The translations under genes were made by a program, and so were the position numbers. From positions 310,001 to 374,000 of the forward strand of contig JASVEC010000035.1 in NCBI GenBank assembly GCA_030770535.1: a DNA stretch of 64,000 nucleotides, in the 5' to 3' direction. The notes below the pieces were generated by a model. The model was not told the origin of the DNA. It did no database searches and worked only from the letters and a program-made list of their open reading frames with translations. This document shows, in pieces, positions 23,537-35,779 of this stretch. Source of the DNA: Batkoa obscura (Eukaryota > Entomophthoromycota > Entomophthoromycetes > Entomophthorales > Batkoaceae). The first letter of the stretch is position 1, and every line of letters starts with the position of its first letter.

Positions 23537-26110
23537 TTAATGTTTTGATTTTGGTAATATTTTTTTAGTATGTAATGTACCCGATAAGGCATCTTCTATA
23601 TCTAATTTTAAGATTTTGCATGTTTCAACATCATGAAAAGAAAGTGGGAAACGATAACTAAACATTAAAATAATTAAAATTAAAATAATAATTAATTAGT
23701 ATATTACCTTAACCATAAATATAACATAATGCACCTATGACAAGTTTCTAATTGTTTTAGATAATCTTCATCATTCATTTGGGCAGTATTAGGTATATTT
23801 AAATGATCTTTAATATTTACTGGATGTCCTTGAGAATGTGTAGTAATTGCCTAAAACATTACAAATTGTTGATATTAATTATTAAATCACTTTACCTTTG
23901 CAATAAATTTTACTACTTGTGGATCTCTAGCAGGGATTGGTGCCATTAAAAAAGATAATCGATCTTCTAAAGATAATGGTATTTCACTTAATATACCTGC
24001 TAATTTAATATGATCATCTGTGTAACATAAAAAATAGCCTTTAGGTAATTCACATAATACCATTAATTTTATCTATTTTAATTTAATTATTAATATGTTG
24101 TTAAAATTTATTATTATTATATTACCAATATCATTGAAAAAGATTCGTTTGGAAATTGATAAAAGAAAGCTTTTAAGATTGATAACTCAGGTTGTAATCC
24201 AATTGTCTATTAAATAATTTAAAAATTAATTTATACTACAAAGCATTAACTTACTTTTAAAGGAGCAAACTTTTGTTGCATACAATATAAAAGATAATCT
24301 ACATCTGTTTTATAAAAGCTATATTTTAAAAAATCAGTAATTTAAACTCATGATCATAATAATTAAATAATTTACCTTGTAACTTCTCCATTAGCAAAGT
24401 GAGTACCAAATCTCCCCGCTCTACCAGCAATTTGTTTTACTTGTGATATTTTTACTTTTCGAATACCAGTACCATCAAATTTAGATAAACTATCAAATAC
24501 TACTCGTTGAATATTTCTAATATTTTGAATTTAATAAATTATTAATTTATAATTATAATAAAAGCCAATAAAGACTTACAGATTTAAACCCATACCAACT
24601 GCATCAGAAGCTACCATAATATCATAACCTGAATCAGGGTCGTTAAATAATTTAGCTTCCATAGCTCGATTTTCTGTTATGTTTATATATTTAATGCCCA
24701 TCATGAAACAAAACTAAAAAAATAACTTACCTGGTGGCAGTCTACCATATACCACTGCACACTTTAATCCTGTAGCTTTTTCAACTTTATCTTTGTGTTC
24801 AAAGATTCCGTCTCTACTAAAAGTAACTAAACAATCTCCCTTTTTAAATTTTTTATAATCCCCATCCAAGGCATCTTCTTTTATCTTTAAGGGCGATAAT
24901 CTTTCATACTCATTAATAATAACCTCTTCATTCATTTGTTTACAAATTTCTTTTACGAAAGGAATAGCACTTGGTTCCCCACAAAGATGAATTTCATGTG
25001 CTTGGACACCTACTAAAGCTCTTAACCACCCCCATCCTCTTTGTGCATCGGAAAGTAGTTGAATCTCATCAAATACAGCCACATCATAAACTTTACTTAA
25101 ATTCAACATCTCTATTGTAGCTGAAGTTATCGTTTGTTTCAAACTACCAATATCTGAATAGTTTTTTAATTCAATTTTTTGACCAGTAGTTTTTTCTAAA
25201 TTGGAGATATAATCTTCAACATCTATACGTTCTTCTCCAGTGGCTAAATTACATCGTATACCTTCATCAATAAATCGTTTAAAGATTTCAAACGCTAATA
25301 AACGTAATGGACCACAATACACACCTCGTGGAGCTGTTTTTAATCGTTGTAAAGCTTTGTATGTTTTTCCGGAATTTGTGGGGCCGACATGCATGATGAT
25401 TTTTCTGTATTTTATTATAAAAAATTAAATAAGCAAAGTAAAGTTAAATTCCAAACTTACCTTTTCATCTTTCTAGCTTGAGGAAACCAATGAATTGGGT
25501 TTTCTAAAGTCGCTAACCCTTTAATATAATCAAATTTTTCCTTTTCTTTTTCTCCTAGTTGTCTACTACCAAATTTAAGAAACTGTCTCAAGATTGCTTG
25601 ATCTAAAGCTAATAAATTACTTTCTGATACTACTTTAGCTGCGTCTGAAAATTTGAATTTCGGGTATTTGTCCGATTTAATCAATTCTATAAATTCTCCC
25701 ATCACCGTTTTATAGGTTCTTTCATTCCAGCCTAAACTTAGGACTAACGACTTGATAGTGGAATTGAATTTGAAATGATATACATGATTTAAATAATCTA
25801 TTTTTTTTAATATAAATTAATTCCATTTAAAAAAATTATCACTCAATTCTAAATTACCTTGAAACTCAAACCTCTGTTGTCTATATGAATTTCTACCACC
25901 TCGATTTCTTTTATCATTCCCCCTTCTTGGTATCTCCTTTAAACTAGTCTTTCTCACATCTCCCACTAATTCATCCTTATCTTCCTTTGGTAGATATTTT
26001 TCTAATATTTTTGTAGTTGATATTTTTTTCCCGGTGGTTGCATAACGTACTAAATTCAATTTAAAGCATCTCTTATTGATCAATTTGAATGTTAAGTTAT
26101 TAGAAAACAT
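23537..26110 (-). CDS. SUV3: Mitochondrial ATP-dependent RNA helicase Suv3
   Basis: About ten exons and roughly 690 residues. The N-terminus from [14 protein letters not shown] is basic and hydroxylated with no acidic residue, as in a mitochondrial presequence. The helicase core has Walker A in [14 protein letters not shown], the DExH box as [15 protein letters not shown] and motif III-like sequence. Later exons add [11 protein letters not shown] and motif VI as [10 protein letters not shown]. The C-terminal exons match the Suv3 C-terminal domain that docks on the partner RNase. Suv3 unwinds RNA for mitochondrial RNA decay and turnover of intron RNA. An Arg/Gly-rich low-complexity stretch (residues 60-82) lies between the presequence and the core. 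The first splice joins FEFQ to DYLNH. Splice sites are GTAAG or GTAATT with TAG ends. Confidence 0.92.
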
Positions 26111-27741
26111 TGAAGGTTAAATCGATTTTTGATAATTTGATTAGTATATTGAGCTTTTTGTTAGGAATTATTGGGCAAATTTTTTGGAATTTCTTGAGTT
26201 TTGGGGATAGAGGAAAAATGCTAGGCTTGGCTTAATAGTTTAAAAAGTTATATTATATGAATTGTATGTTTTTATTTTGAATAGAATAATATAGTACTAT
26301 ATTAATGTACTATTTTAAGGTCATTAGGAAGGTTAATATAAGCGCTGTTAATGAACTGCTACTTGACATTTAATATATGAATGATATTATAATTTGTTAT
26401 AGGAATTTTTAGTAGTTTATATAAGCAGTAAATAACTATGACTACGAACATTTTGTTGTACTTGTTATAATTATTATTTTATTAACAAAACATCAGAATG
26501 TCCGATATTTATCTACTATGACAATGTTTTTTATTTCAGCAGACAGCCAATACTTTTTTTAATCTAATATTAAATAAAAATTAACAAAGAGTGAAATAAC
26601 ATTCACATCTACTAATATAATAATACTTTATTATTATAAAAAATATCAAGCATCACTAAGTCCGATTAAATATTACAACATAATTTGTCAAAACACATTA
26701 GGAGTTTAGTAAATTAGCTCCAAAGTATTTTTTCATTACCAAAAGCTACAAATGTATATTAAAACCACAACATTAGAAAAGGGGATAGCTTTTAATAGAA
26801 AACTTAATCTCCTTTGATAGTCTAATAATCGAATAAACTGGTAATGAGGTTATAAACTATACAATAATCATGATGAATGTTATTAAATACCAGGCTAAAC
26901 TCCCTTGATTTATGCTTACTTATTAATACAATTGATTTCTCCAAAATAAGTATTTTTCAGCAATTATATTAAATTTAATAGAACAGTATTCAGTAGTAGT
27001 TTATGGATAAGTAATTATTATAATGAAATATGACTTCATTTTAATCTGATTTTTAAATAATTTTAAAACTAGTGATTGTGTAAAAAGGAGAAACAATCAT
27101 AGTTCTTAGTTCATTTAGTTTGTTATCAATTAAAATTTTACAATAGATGGAATTATTAATTGAAGCAAATGCAAGTGGATGCATTAATCGCGGATAATTG
27201 ATGATCATTACCTTTCATTTAATAATCTTTTAGATATTTAGTTTAATTGTGTATTAATAATTTATTTTTAGCTTAGCTGCATAAATTTTTTAATATTTGA
27301 CAGTTTAATTCCATTAATTTAATTTCTAATCTATCTCATAAATCTGGACCTTAAAGTTGATCTAATTGGTGAGCATCAAGCATTTTGGACTTTGTTATCG
27401 CCAATAAGCTTCAGCTAGAACTAAAAATAGACCTGTTTTTAAAAATAGAATTTCTACTAACCAATAGGATAAAAATAGCACCATAACAATAAAAAGAAAA
27501 GGGGGGCTAAAAATAAATTTCTCAAAGTTTCTTTACTTTTTTTATAAAAATATAAGAGAGAACTAAAAATAAATATTTTAGTTTTAAAAAAAATAACAAG
27601 TCAAAAAAATTGTAAGTTAACTGTTAAGTTAGAAAGCTTAATTTTAAATTATCAATATCTTTGGTTTAAAATGTCTGTATATTTATCCTTTATTTATAGG
27701 CACTATATCAACTAACATCAAACTGCTAATAACTTCAAACA
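26111..27741. other. Long AT-rich spacer (divergent promoters)
   Basis: 1.6 kb between SUV3 (-) and the MADS-box gene (+). It is long for this part of the window, and no repeat, ORF or MITE is found in it. It may hold regulatory DNA of the transcription factor. Confidence 0.5.
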
Positions 27742-29412
27742 ATGGGTCGTAAGAAAATTGAGATTAAAGGTCTTACTGATGAGAGGAATAAGCAGGTAAG
27801 TAGCATTTATTAAAAAAGTCAAGATACTAAATGAGTTTTAGGTTACTTTTTTAAAACGTAAAGCCGGTCTAATGAAAAAAGCGTACGAGTTAAGCGTTTT
27901 ATGTGACTGTGAAATTGCAGTAATTGTTTTTAATTCCAATAATAAACTTTGTCAATTTGCGTCATCTGATATGGATAAGATCCTTATGCGATATACAGAA
28001 TATGGCGAACCATTTGAAAGCAAAAGTAACATTGATGTAAGTTTGTACGCTGAGTTTTTGTTTAATTAGCAATATTAATTGTCATTTTAGTTTGTTAATG
28101 GCGATGATAGAGATGGTTCTGATGATAAGATCAGTATGTCACATACTCCTGATCCTTCAACTATAATGGAAAGTCAAGTAAGTAAACTAGATAGATATTA
28201 TAAACATAAAATTTATTTGCTTTTATTAGATGTATAATAATAATCAGTTCCAGCCAAATCAGATGATGAATTTACCAGGGAATTATAATTATCTTCATCC
28301 TAATATTGCTTATCAAAATCAAAATTATAATGGCATGATGAATTCACCTATTGCGAATAATTTTAATATACCTGGAAATATGCCAAGTAATATGCAAAAC
28401 AATATGCAAATGCAAAATAATATGATGCATCAAGTGGAATCGAATAATAACATGCAAATACATAACCCAAGTATGGGCCAAATTCATCCAAATATGGGAG
28501 CTATGGTCAATCAAGGATATAATACTGAAGGTATGCAACAGATGCAAACTCCACATTTTAATAACCAAATTCCACAGGTAAATTATGAAATTTATTAATT
28601 AGTAACTTTATTTATTTTATTTTCTAGTTAAATCACCCACAAAGTGAACAAATGAATCGAATCAATTCAGCCCAAGAATTAAGAGAACAATCACATATAT
28701 CAAGTCAACCAATGCAACATTCACATTCTAATCCAGTCACTTCAGGTCAACCAATCGAAAGTCCAATGAATAGTAACACAGTTAGTAACGATAAGAATGA
28801 AGCATTAAATCAAGGCTTTAAACGACCTGCTGGATTAAGAGTTCAAATACCATTAAAAAAATCCAAAAATGAAGAATCAAATACACAATCACCTAGTGTA
28901 AATACAGAAACTGATGTTGAAAATAATGTAACAATAGACACTAATAAAGAAGATGTTAACAATGTCCAATTAAAAGAAATCCAAAATGAGGTTAAAGTGA
29001 ATAAATCTATTATTGAGCCTAAAGTTGAGAAAGAAGCAGTACAGATTAAACAGGAGGAAAAGAAATCAATAAGTCAAATGGTAAGTTTTTGTGTAATAAA
29101 TTTCATGAACTTAGTTTAACTTTTTACTGTAGGGTATGATCAACCACTGTTTACAAGCGCCTAATTTACCAAGTCCTTCTACCTTTTATCCTGGTTTTTA
29201 TCAGGGCGGTGAAATGCTTTCTCCTCTAGTTACTCAAACACCTTCCACTGCAGTGAATAATGGAGCTCATGCTTTTAACTGGCCACCTACAAATTCCAAT
29301 CAACCTACTATTCCATCTAAACTAAAAAATGAAAGGTAAATTTCATCTCATTTGAAGCTAAATGATTAGTAATCTAAATTGCATTTTTAGTTCAACTTCA
29401 AAAGAGCAATAA
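27742..29412 (+). CDS. MEF2-type MADS-box transcription factor (Rlm1/Mef2-like)
   Basis: Seven exons (27742-27795, 27842-28036, 28091-28177, 28230-28577, 28628-29080, 29133-29335, 29391-29412) keep phase and give 453 residues. The start [18 protein letters not shown], then [21 protein letters not shown], is a canonical MADS box. [15 protein letters not shown] is the MEF2 extension and is very close to animal MEF2, rather than the more diverged budding-yeast Rlm1. It should bind CTA(A/T)4TAG sites as a dimer. Residues about 113-230 are rich in Asn, Met and Gln, and the later part is polar with Pro/Ser patches, typical of activation domains. In fungi such factors are MAPK targets in cell-wall stress, and a MAPKKK lies 15 kb away. 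That link is inference. Confidence 0.93.
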
Positions 29413-29620
29413 GTTTATTAGTGAAGAATTTTGGTTGACTGAATCTGTCTATTCTTTAACTTAAATTTTAAATATTTTTATACATAACCTTTCTTTAAAT
29501 ATAAAATTTATTATGGTGGACTCATTTTTAATGTAATATTCTAACTATGATTTATAAATAATAAAACATTTGAAATAAATCTTATTTTTTTAAATCTTAT
29601 TTTATTTACTTAATTTAATT

Positions 29621-30691
29621 TTAATTTTCTAATACTACTCTGTAGCGTACTTTACCATCCCTTACATGCTTTAATCCTTTATTTACATCCTTCATCTTAA
29701 ATCTTTCGATAACTGGGCGAATTTCATGTTTAGCTGCAAATTGTAGCATCTTTTCAATCTCTTCAATGGACCCAATTAAACTACCAGTAAGTGATAAATT
29801 CTTGCTTAAAAGTACAAAAGGTTGGATTTTCAATGGCTCTTCTGGGATAGCTAATAAAATAATTCTACCTTCTAAGTCCATCCAACTAGCAAATTGAGAC
29901 CATTGGGAGTCTTTAGCATTGCTTGTAACAATTAAAAAGTCTAATGAGTTTTTAGCTTTTTCTAATTGACCTTCATCACTTGTTGCTACATAATGTTTAG
30001 CTCCTAATTGGAGAGCTTCTTCCTTTTTGCTTTCATTTCTTGAAAATGCAGTTACTTCACATCCTAATTTACTAGCAAACATAATGGCTAAATGACCTAA
30101 CCCACCAATACCAACGACACCAACTCTATCACCTGCTTTAAATTTATATCTTAACATTGGTGAAAATACTGTAGCACCAGCACATAATAAAGGAGCAGCA
30201 TAATCGGATGGAATACTTTCTGGAATATGAAAAGCATAGTCACCTTGTACTCTGACTTTATCAGCATATCCACCATAAGTTTTAGCTCCATCACTGAATC
30301 TTTTGTCATTATAAGTCCATGTCATCTTAGGACATTGAGCATCTTGTTTTACTGAACATGGTTTACAATCTGGTAATAAACAAGCAGCACATTGGGCACC
30401 TACACCTACTCTATCACCAAGTTTAAAATTAGTTACACCTTTACCTAAAGCGACTACTTTTCCTACAATTTCATGTCCTACAATTACTGGATAATCAGAT
30501 TTACCCCATCCACTGTCTAAGGTATGAATATCTGAACCACAGATACCACAATGAGAGATTTCAATTTCAATATCGTTATCTAAGAGCTCAGCTGGAGTGT
30601 AAGAAAATGGTACTAACTCTTGATCTTTGCCATGGCATGCCCAACCATTGATTTGACCTTCTACTTTATTTTTCTTATTTTCAGCTGACAT
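29621..30691 (-). CDS. ADH6-like NADP-dependent zinc alcohol dehydrogenase (copy B)
   Basis: Intronless, 356 residues, medium-chain dehydrogenase of the cinnamyl-alcohol/ADH6 type. These enzymes reduce aldehydes to alcohols with NADPH in the cytosol. Catalytic zinc ligands are C51 (CGICGSDIH), H73/E74 (GHEIVG) and C170 (LLCAG). Structural-zinc cysteines lie in QCAACLLPDCKPC and C120. The Rossmann motif is GIGGLG at 194-199. S217, R218 and K222 in FSRNESKK are where yeast Adh6 grips the NADPH phosphate. The core is nearly identical in DNA to the copies at 4.7 kb (dead) and 33.4 kb, but the gene is inverted relative to both. A TATA box lies 54 bp before the start. The exact substrate is unknown. 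Confidence 0.92.
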   Translation of the reverse strand: MSAENKKNKVEGQINGWACHGKDQELVPFSYTPAELLDNDIEIEISHCGICGSDIHTLDSGWGKSDYPVIVGHEIVGKVVALGKGVTNFKLGDRVGVGAQCAACLLPDCKPCSVKQDAQCPKMTWTYNDKRFSDGAKTYGGYADKVRVQGDYAFHIPESIPSDYAAPLLCAGATVFSPMLRYKFKAGDRVGVVGIGGLGHLAIMFASKLGCEVTAFSRNESKKEEALQLGAKHYVATSDEGQLEKAKNSLDFLIVTSNAKDSQWSQFASWMDLEGRIILLAIPEEPLKIQPFVLLSKNLSLTGSLIGSIEEIEKMLQFAAKHEIRPVIERFKMKDVNKGLKHVRDGKVRYRVVLEN

Positions 30692-30744
30692 TATGATGTT
30701 ATTTGAATGTTTATTTTATGTTGAATGAACTTCTATTTTTTGAT

Positions 30745-30752
30745 TATTTATA
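30745..30752 (-). promoter_or_regulatory. TATA box of ADH copy B
   Basis: TATAAATA on the minus strand, 54 bp upstream of the ATG. The surrounding ~45 bp resemble the region before the 4.7-kb pseudogene. Confidence 0.65.
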
Positions 30753-32547
30753 CTTTTGAGTTGTTTTGATATTTTATTAATTGTTTAAGTTTAAGCCAAT
30801 AATAATGACTTATTTCTGAATGTTTAGTTTTAATTTATGATGTAATTATGTGCTAGTGATTATTAAGCTTTTAATTTATGATTTGAGTTGAATATGGGAA
30901 GATGTATATTTTTTTGGTTTCAAAGGCTTGTAAAGCTCGAACAATAAAATTTGGAATGCAATTATTAATTAACATTTTGTCTATGCGCTACTTTTTCCTT
31001 ATTTTATTTTAAAATAAAGAGGCCTGCTTATTCTTTATGCGAGTTACAAGTTATTTTAGAGTGTAGCAAGCACTTCATAATTTGGATTAATAATTATAAT
31101 CGCGTCGATTGTCCCTGTATTTTTATCGGGGTTCCAAAGAGCCGAATTTTAGTTGAAATTTTGAAATTTTAAAACTTTATAGGAATAAATTGTGATTTTC
31201 TCGTTTTGGATTGTTAATTGATATTTTATCAACAAAATCGGAAGTGCATTCGGTTTTTTGTCTATTGTTTAACTATTTGATTAAAATTAAATATTATTTT
31301 GCTATCTTGTGTGTTAATTAAATAACACCTTTAAAAAGATTTTCATTCATAATATTATAAAGTTTCATATTTTATTTTTTAATAGAGTTTACACTATACA
31401 AAAACGGATCTAGTAGCCTTTATTATGTTATTTAATACGACCACATATAATAGTGATGCTATTTCAGTAACTTAGTCTTACCATCGTTACCAGCTATGAT
31501 ATTAACAGTATTTATTTTGTTTAATGATTTGTAGTTATGAATTTTTTTTGTTATAAATTAGGTAACACTTCAATTCATCATGAGCTCACATATAATTATC
31601 TAATACTATATACACTTTTGTTGCTCAATTAACCTATAGTTTTTCAGTGCTGTTATCATATATATATAAATATAGCTAATGAATTAAAATCGAAAATATT
31701 GATGTTTTTAAAGTGAATGGAGTAGTAAATGATTAACTAACTCCACAGAGTTAAAATATCCTAGATTGGAATTATATTAAAATAAAAAATAAAAAATGTA
31801 GTTATTATGATAGCAGAAAACATGATATAGCTTTTGCTGCTATTTAATTATGTATTTTAATATACTCAAACAAAAATTGTGATTTTTATCTATAATTAAA
31901 CTGAAGGGATCTCTTTTAAAGTATTGAATAGTCACCTTTTTAATAATGAGCCTAGTTTATATAAATAAGAGACTAAATAACGTAATCGACTATTATTATA
32001 AATAAATTTGATATGATATATATTACGGTTCATTTGAATAATGTTTTACTAAATTAAATTATCATATTTATTTGGTAAATTAAGTTGTAAGCATATTATT
32101 CTTTAAAGGACTAACTAGTATTTTTTACATTTTTTAAGTTGCTTAAAAAATTAAAAAAGTATAAAAATACACACCATGTGTTTGTTTTAACTTTTTAGCT
32201 TAATAGGATAATATAAATAAAATATAAATGTAAATAATGATAAGCCTTATTAAACATTAATAGAAATGTTTGCTTCTAATCCTTCATCTTAATTTATTCT
32301 AACACAAACTAATAGATTTCAAAAAATTAGATTAAATTGCTCAAAAATGAAAATGTAAATAAACAAACTAAAAGTTATGCTTAATTTAATATTAAGTAGC
32401 TTTAAGAAAGCTGCAAAACACAGCTAGTTAAGTAGAGAGACTACCCATATCCAGGTTTTTATAAATAAAATTTAAAAATTTGAACTTAAAAACTATTACT
32501 ATTTTTATAAAAATATAAAATTTTAGAATCTAGTCTCTTTACAATTT

Positions 32548-32651
32548 GGTGTTGTTTTTTTTAGTTTCATTATTTTTCCATTTTTTAAGCGCTATTTGAA
32601 TGAAAAAACTGTTAGTAAAACCCTTAAACACAAAAATACATCCCCATTTAC
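32548..32651 (+). mobile_element. MITE copy 4
   Basis: Family core TTTAAGCGCTATTTGAATG with right end ACATCCCCATTTA; the left end is degraded (GGTGTTGTTTT). Forms an inverted pair with copy 5, 35 bp away. Confidence 0.8.
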
Positions 32652-32685
32652 TTGTAAGTTTTGGTTCATTTAAAGTTGTTGTTAG

Positions 32686-32794
32686 TATATGGGGATGTAT
32701 CTTTGTGTTTAAAAATTTTACCAACAGTCTTTCCACTCAAATAGTGCTTAAAAGATGGAAAAAGTAATTAAACTGAAAAAACATCTCCATATAT
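32686..32794 (-). mobile_element. MITE copy 5
   Basis: TATATGGGGATGTATC...ACATCTCCATATAT ends, well preserved. Opposite in orientation to copy 4, so the two could form a ~250-bp foldback. Confidence 0.85.
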
Positions 32795-33186
32795 TTATAC
32801 ATTATCATACACATAATGTTAAAGCTGAAATGGATAAGGTTATATAAAAATGTTATAAAAATAATTTTGAGCTAATTTTTCTTTGATATTGTCTAAAATA
32901 GGTAATTAAGCGCTTTTCATGATAGAGAGAGTAGTTGCACTAGTATTACCCAAATCTCAAACCTTTAATATATATAAAATAACTTTTTTGACTGTGTTCT
33001 ATATTATAAAGTTTAGGACTATCAACATTTAAAAGTTGTTTTAATTCTAATTAACACAGCGTTTTACCTATAATGTAAGACTTTCTATATATAAATTTCA
33101 CTTTCTAATCGTCTATTCCCAAAAGAACATCCATTATCTTTAACCCTTCACTTACGTTCTTCAGTTTGAAAATGTAATATTTAAAT

Positions 33187-33217
33187 AAACATACAAACAT
33201 ACAAACATACAAACATA
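33187..33217 (+). repeat. ATACAAAC microsatellite
   Basis: About four tandem 8-bp units of ATACAAAC, about 220 bp before ADH copy C. Confidence 0.75.
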
Positions 33218-33437
33218 AAAAATTAATGCCCAATAAATAAAACACTACATCAAAAATGCTGAAACTTAATAGCAGGACGCCAAAACCCCATAATTAAATA
33301 AGCTATTTATAAAAACACGATCAAAAAACTCTAAACTCCTACGAAAAGCCACATTATCAATTAGCCTAATCAAATTCTATAAAGAACTTCAATTTCATTT
33401 CTACTTCAATTTTCAAATTTTAATCTCACTTAAAAAA

Positions 33438-34511
33438 ATGACATTTGAGCCCAATATCCAACAAGAGCCTCAATTTACCGGCTGGGCGTGTTATGCGAAG
33501 GGCAAAAAACTACAGCTACTCTCTTATACTCCTGTTAAGCTCTTAGATAACGATATTGAAATTGAAATCTCTCATTGTGGTATCTGTGGTTCAGATATTC
33601 ATACCTTAGATAGTGTATGGGGTAAAACAAACTATCCTACAATTGTAGGACATGAAATTGTAGGAAAAGTAGTCGCTTTAGGTAAAGGTGTAACTAATTT
33701 TAAACTTGGTGATAGAGTAGGTGTAGGTGCCCAATGTGCTGCTTGTTTATTACCAGATTGTAAACCATGTTCAGTAAAACAAGATGCTCAATGTCCTAAG
33801 ATGACATGGACTTATAATGACAAAAGATTCAGTGATGGAGCTAAAACTTATGGTGGATATGCTGATAAAGTCAGAGTACAAGGTGACTATGCTTTTCATA
33901 TTCCAGAAAGTATTCCGTCCGATTATGCTGCTCCTTTATTATGTGCTGGTGCTACAGTATTTTCACCAATGTTAAGATATAAATTTAAAGCAGGTGATAG
34001 AGTTGGTGTCGTTGGTATTGGTGGGTTAGGTCATTTAGCCATTATGTTTGCTAGTAAATTAGGATGTGAAGTAACTGCATTTTCAAGAAATGAAAGCAAA
34101 AAGGAAGAAGCTCTCCAATTAGGAGCTAAACATTATGTAGCAACAAGTGATGAAGGTCAATTAGAAAAAGCTAAAAACTCATTAGACTTTTTAATTGTTA
34201 CAAGTCCTATTAGAAAATCTCAATGGTCTCAAGTGGCCCGTTGGATGGATTTGGAAGGTAGAATTGTTTTATTGAGTTTGTCAAAGGAACCTTTAGTGCT
34301 TCCGCCTTTTTTGCTTAATGTCAAAAATTTATCTGTTACTGGTAGTTTGATTGGGTCTATCGATGAAATTAAGACTATGTTACAGTTTGCTGCTGAGCAT
34401 CAAATTTATCCTATCATTCAAAAGTATGACATGAAGCAAGTTAATGTAGCATTAAATCATATGAGGAATGGTGAGGCCAAGTATAGGATTGTGTTAGCTA
34501 ATAAATTATAA
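33438..34511 (+). CDS. ADH6-like NADP-dependent zinc alcohol dehydrogenase (copy C)
   Basis: Intronless, 357 residues. All catalytic and structural zinc ligands are present (CGICGSDIH, GHEIVG, QCAACLLPDC, LLCAG), as is the cofactor motif FSRNESKK. The gene is a mosaic. From about 33540 to 34204 it is almost identical in DNA to copy B. Its N-terminal 35 residues (starting MTFEPNIQQE) and the whole C-terminal third after IVTS are clearly different: PIRKSQW against NAKDSQW, and SLSKEPLVLPP against AIPEEPLKIQP. The switch back to unrelated sequence is sharp at 34204. Substrate range is set largely by the variable parts, so enzymatic specificity may differ from B. MITEs lie on both sides (32686-32794 and 35214-35321). 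Confidence 0.92.
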   Translation: MTFEPNIQQEPQFTGWACYAKGKKLQLLSYTPVKLLDNDIEIEISHCGICGSDIHTLDSVWGKTNYPTIVGHEIVGKVVALGKGVTNFKLGDRVGVGAQCAACLLPDCKPCSVKQDAQCPKMTWTYNDKRFSDGAKTYGGYADKVRVQGDYAFHIPESIPSDYAAPLLCAGATVFSPMLRYKFKAGDRVGVVGIGGLGHLAIMFASKLGCEVTAFSRNESKKEEALQLGAKHYVATSDEGQLEKAKNSLDFLIVTSPIRKSQWSQVARWMDLEGRIVLLSLSKEPLVLPPFLLNVKNLSVTGSLIGSIDEIKTMLQFAAEHQIYPIIQKYDMKQVNVALNHMRNGEAKYRIVLANKL

Positions 34512-35117
34512 TAGAGATGAAATCTACACATCATTTCAATAAATTACCTTTGTCCATGTATTCCTTTTGTCTCAGTAAACTTTTATATTTAATATACAAA
34601 GTTATTTATGTTTTATTAAGACTACAGTTTAAGAATATAATTGATAAAAATTGTAATTTTTTTATTAAAATAAATCATTTTGTATATTTAATCATACTTT
34701 TTAATTTCAACCTTAATTAAATGATTTATTATTCTTATTCATATAGCCTATTTTCTGTTTAATCCTTATTTAATTTTATTATTATTTACCCTTGGAGTAG
34801 TCATTGATTTAGAGTTTGTGGAAATTCAGATTTACCTACTTTTAACAGTGATAACTTTGGAGATGTTCAAATTAATTTCTGAATTTAGTTGAAAATTAAC
34901 CCAAATATAAGTTTTTAAATTTATAAGTCCTTAATGTATGATTAGTTAAATTTAAAAAGCTTAAAATTAAATAAAAATTTGAATAACTTATTTCAGTCAT
35001 TTTATTTGTTTTAATTAATTTTTTTGATTATATAGGAATATAAATAAGACCAGATTTAATAAATTTGGATCATTATAAAAAACAAGCCATATTATTATAA
35101 TTTGGCATTTTATATTT

Positions 35118-35162
35118 AAAAAATAATAAAAAATAATAAAAAATAATAAAATAATAAAATAA
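35118..35162 (+). repeat. AATAAAA microsatellite
   Basis: Tandem AATAAAAAAT and AATAA units directly before MITE copy 6. Confidence 0.7.
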
Positions 35163-35213
35163 CAAATAAAGTTTATTTTGATTATTTATCTAAAGTACTA
35201 AATTATGATTCAA

Positions 35214-35321
35214 TATATGAGAGTGTTTTTTTTGACTTCATTATTTTTTCCATTTTCTAAGCGCCATTTAAGCGGAAAATTTGTTAATAAAATTCTTAAA
35301 CACAAAAAAATATCTCCATAT
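35214..35321 (+). mobile_element. MITE copy 6
   Basis: TATATGAGAGTGTTTT...ATATCTCCATA ends around core TTCTAAGCGCCATTTAAGCGG. Confidence 0.82.
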
Positions 35322-35604
35322 GCAAGAGATTGTTTGACTGATTTAATGTTTAAAAATTTTATAAAAATTCTTGTTATATTGCTTATATTATATAAGGATA
35401 ATTAATTATAGTTTTAGGGCTACTCCCTCCCATGCAGTTCTTATTAAATAATATATCAATAATGTGATTATAAGGCTAAAATAGTTTATTTGTTTGATAA
35501 GAAATTTATAATATTAGGTATAAAGCAATTAATAATAAATATTCTTCAACAAAGTTTTATAGAAAGATACATTTACATACTACGACTTTGATTGATATCA
35601 ATAC

Positions 35605-35710
35605 ATATGGGGCTGTTTTTTTTAGTTTCATTATTTTTCCATTTTTTAAGCGCTATTTATGTGGAAAAATTGTCAGTAAAATTCTTAAATACAAAAATAC
35701 ATCCCCATAT
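35605..35710 (+). mobile_element. MITE copy 7
   Basis: CATATGGGGCTGTTTT...ACATCCCCATATG ends; core TTTAAGCGCTATTTATGTGG. Flanked by TA. Confidence 0.85.
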
Positions 35711-35779
35711 GTTATATTAGTAAAAGCTTTGCTAATCTGAGAATTTTTATTGAGTTTAGTAGAAACCCTGCTGAGTTAG

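Larger units (their letters stand above)
30692..33437. other. Spacer between ADH copies B and C
   Basis: 2.7 kb of AT-rich sequence between two divergently transcribed ADH genes. It holds the ADH B promoter, two facing MITEs (32548-32794) and an ATACAAAC microsatellite. No open frame of note is present. Confidence 0.6.

Noticed and set aside
33187-33217. ATACAAAC tandem units as a telomere-like or CRISPR repeat
   Set aside because: Only four short contiguous units with no spacers; an ordinary microsatellite.
35205-35405. 66-codon open frame
   Set aside because: It lies almost wholly over MITE copy 6, and similar frames appear in other MITE copies (for example 32539-32736). It is an effect of the element's AT-rich stem.
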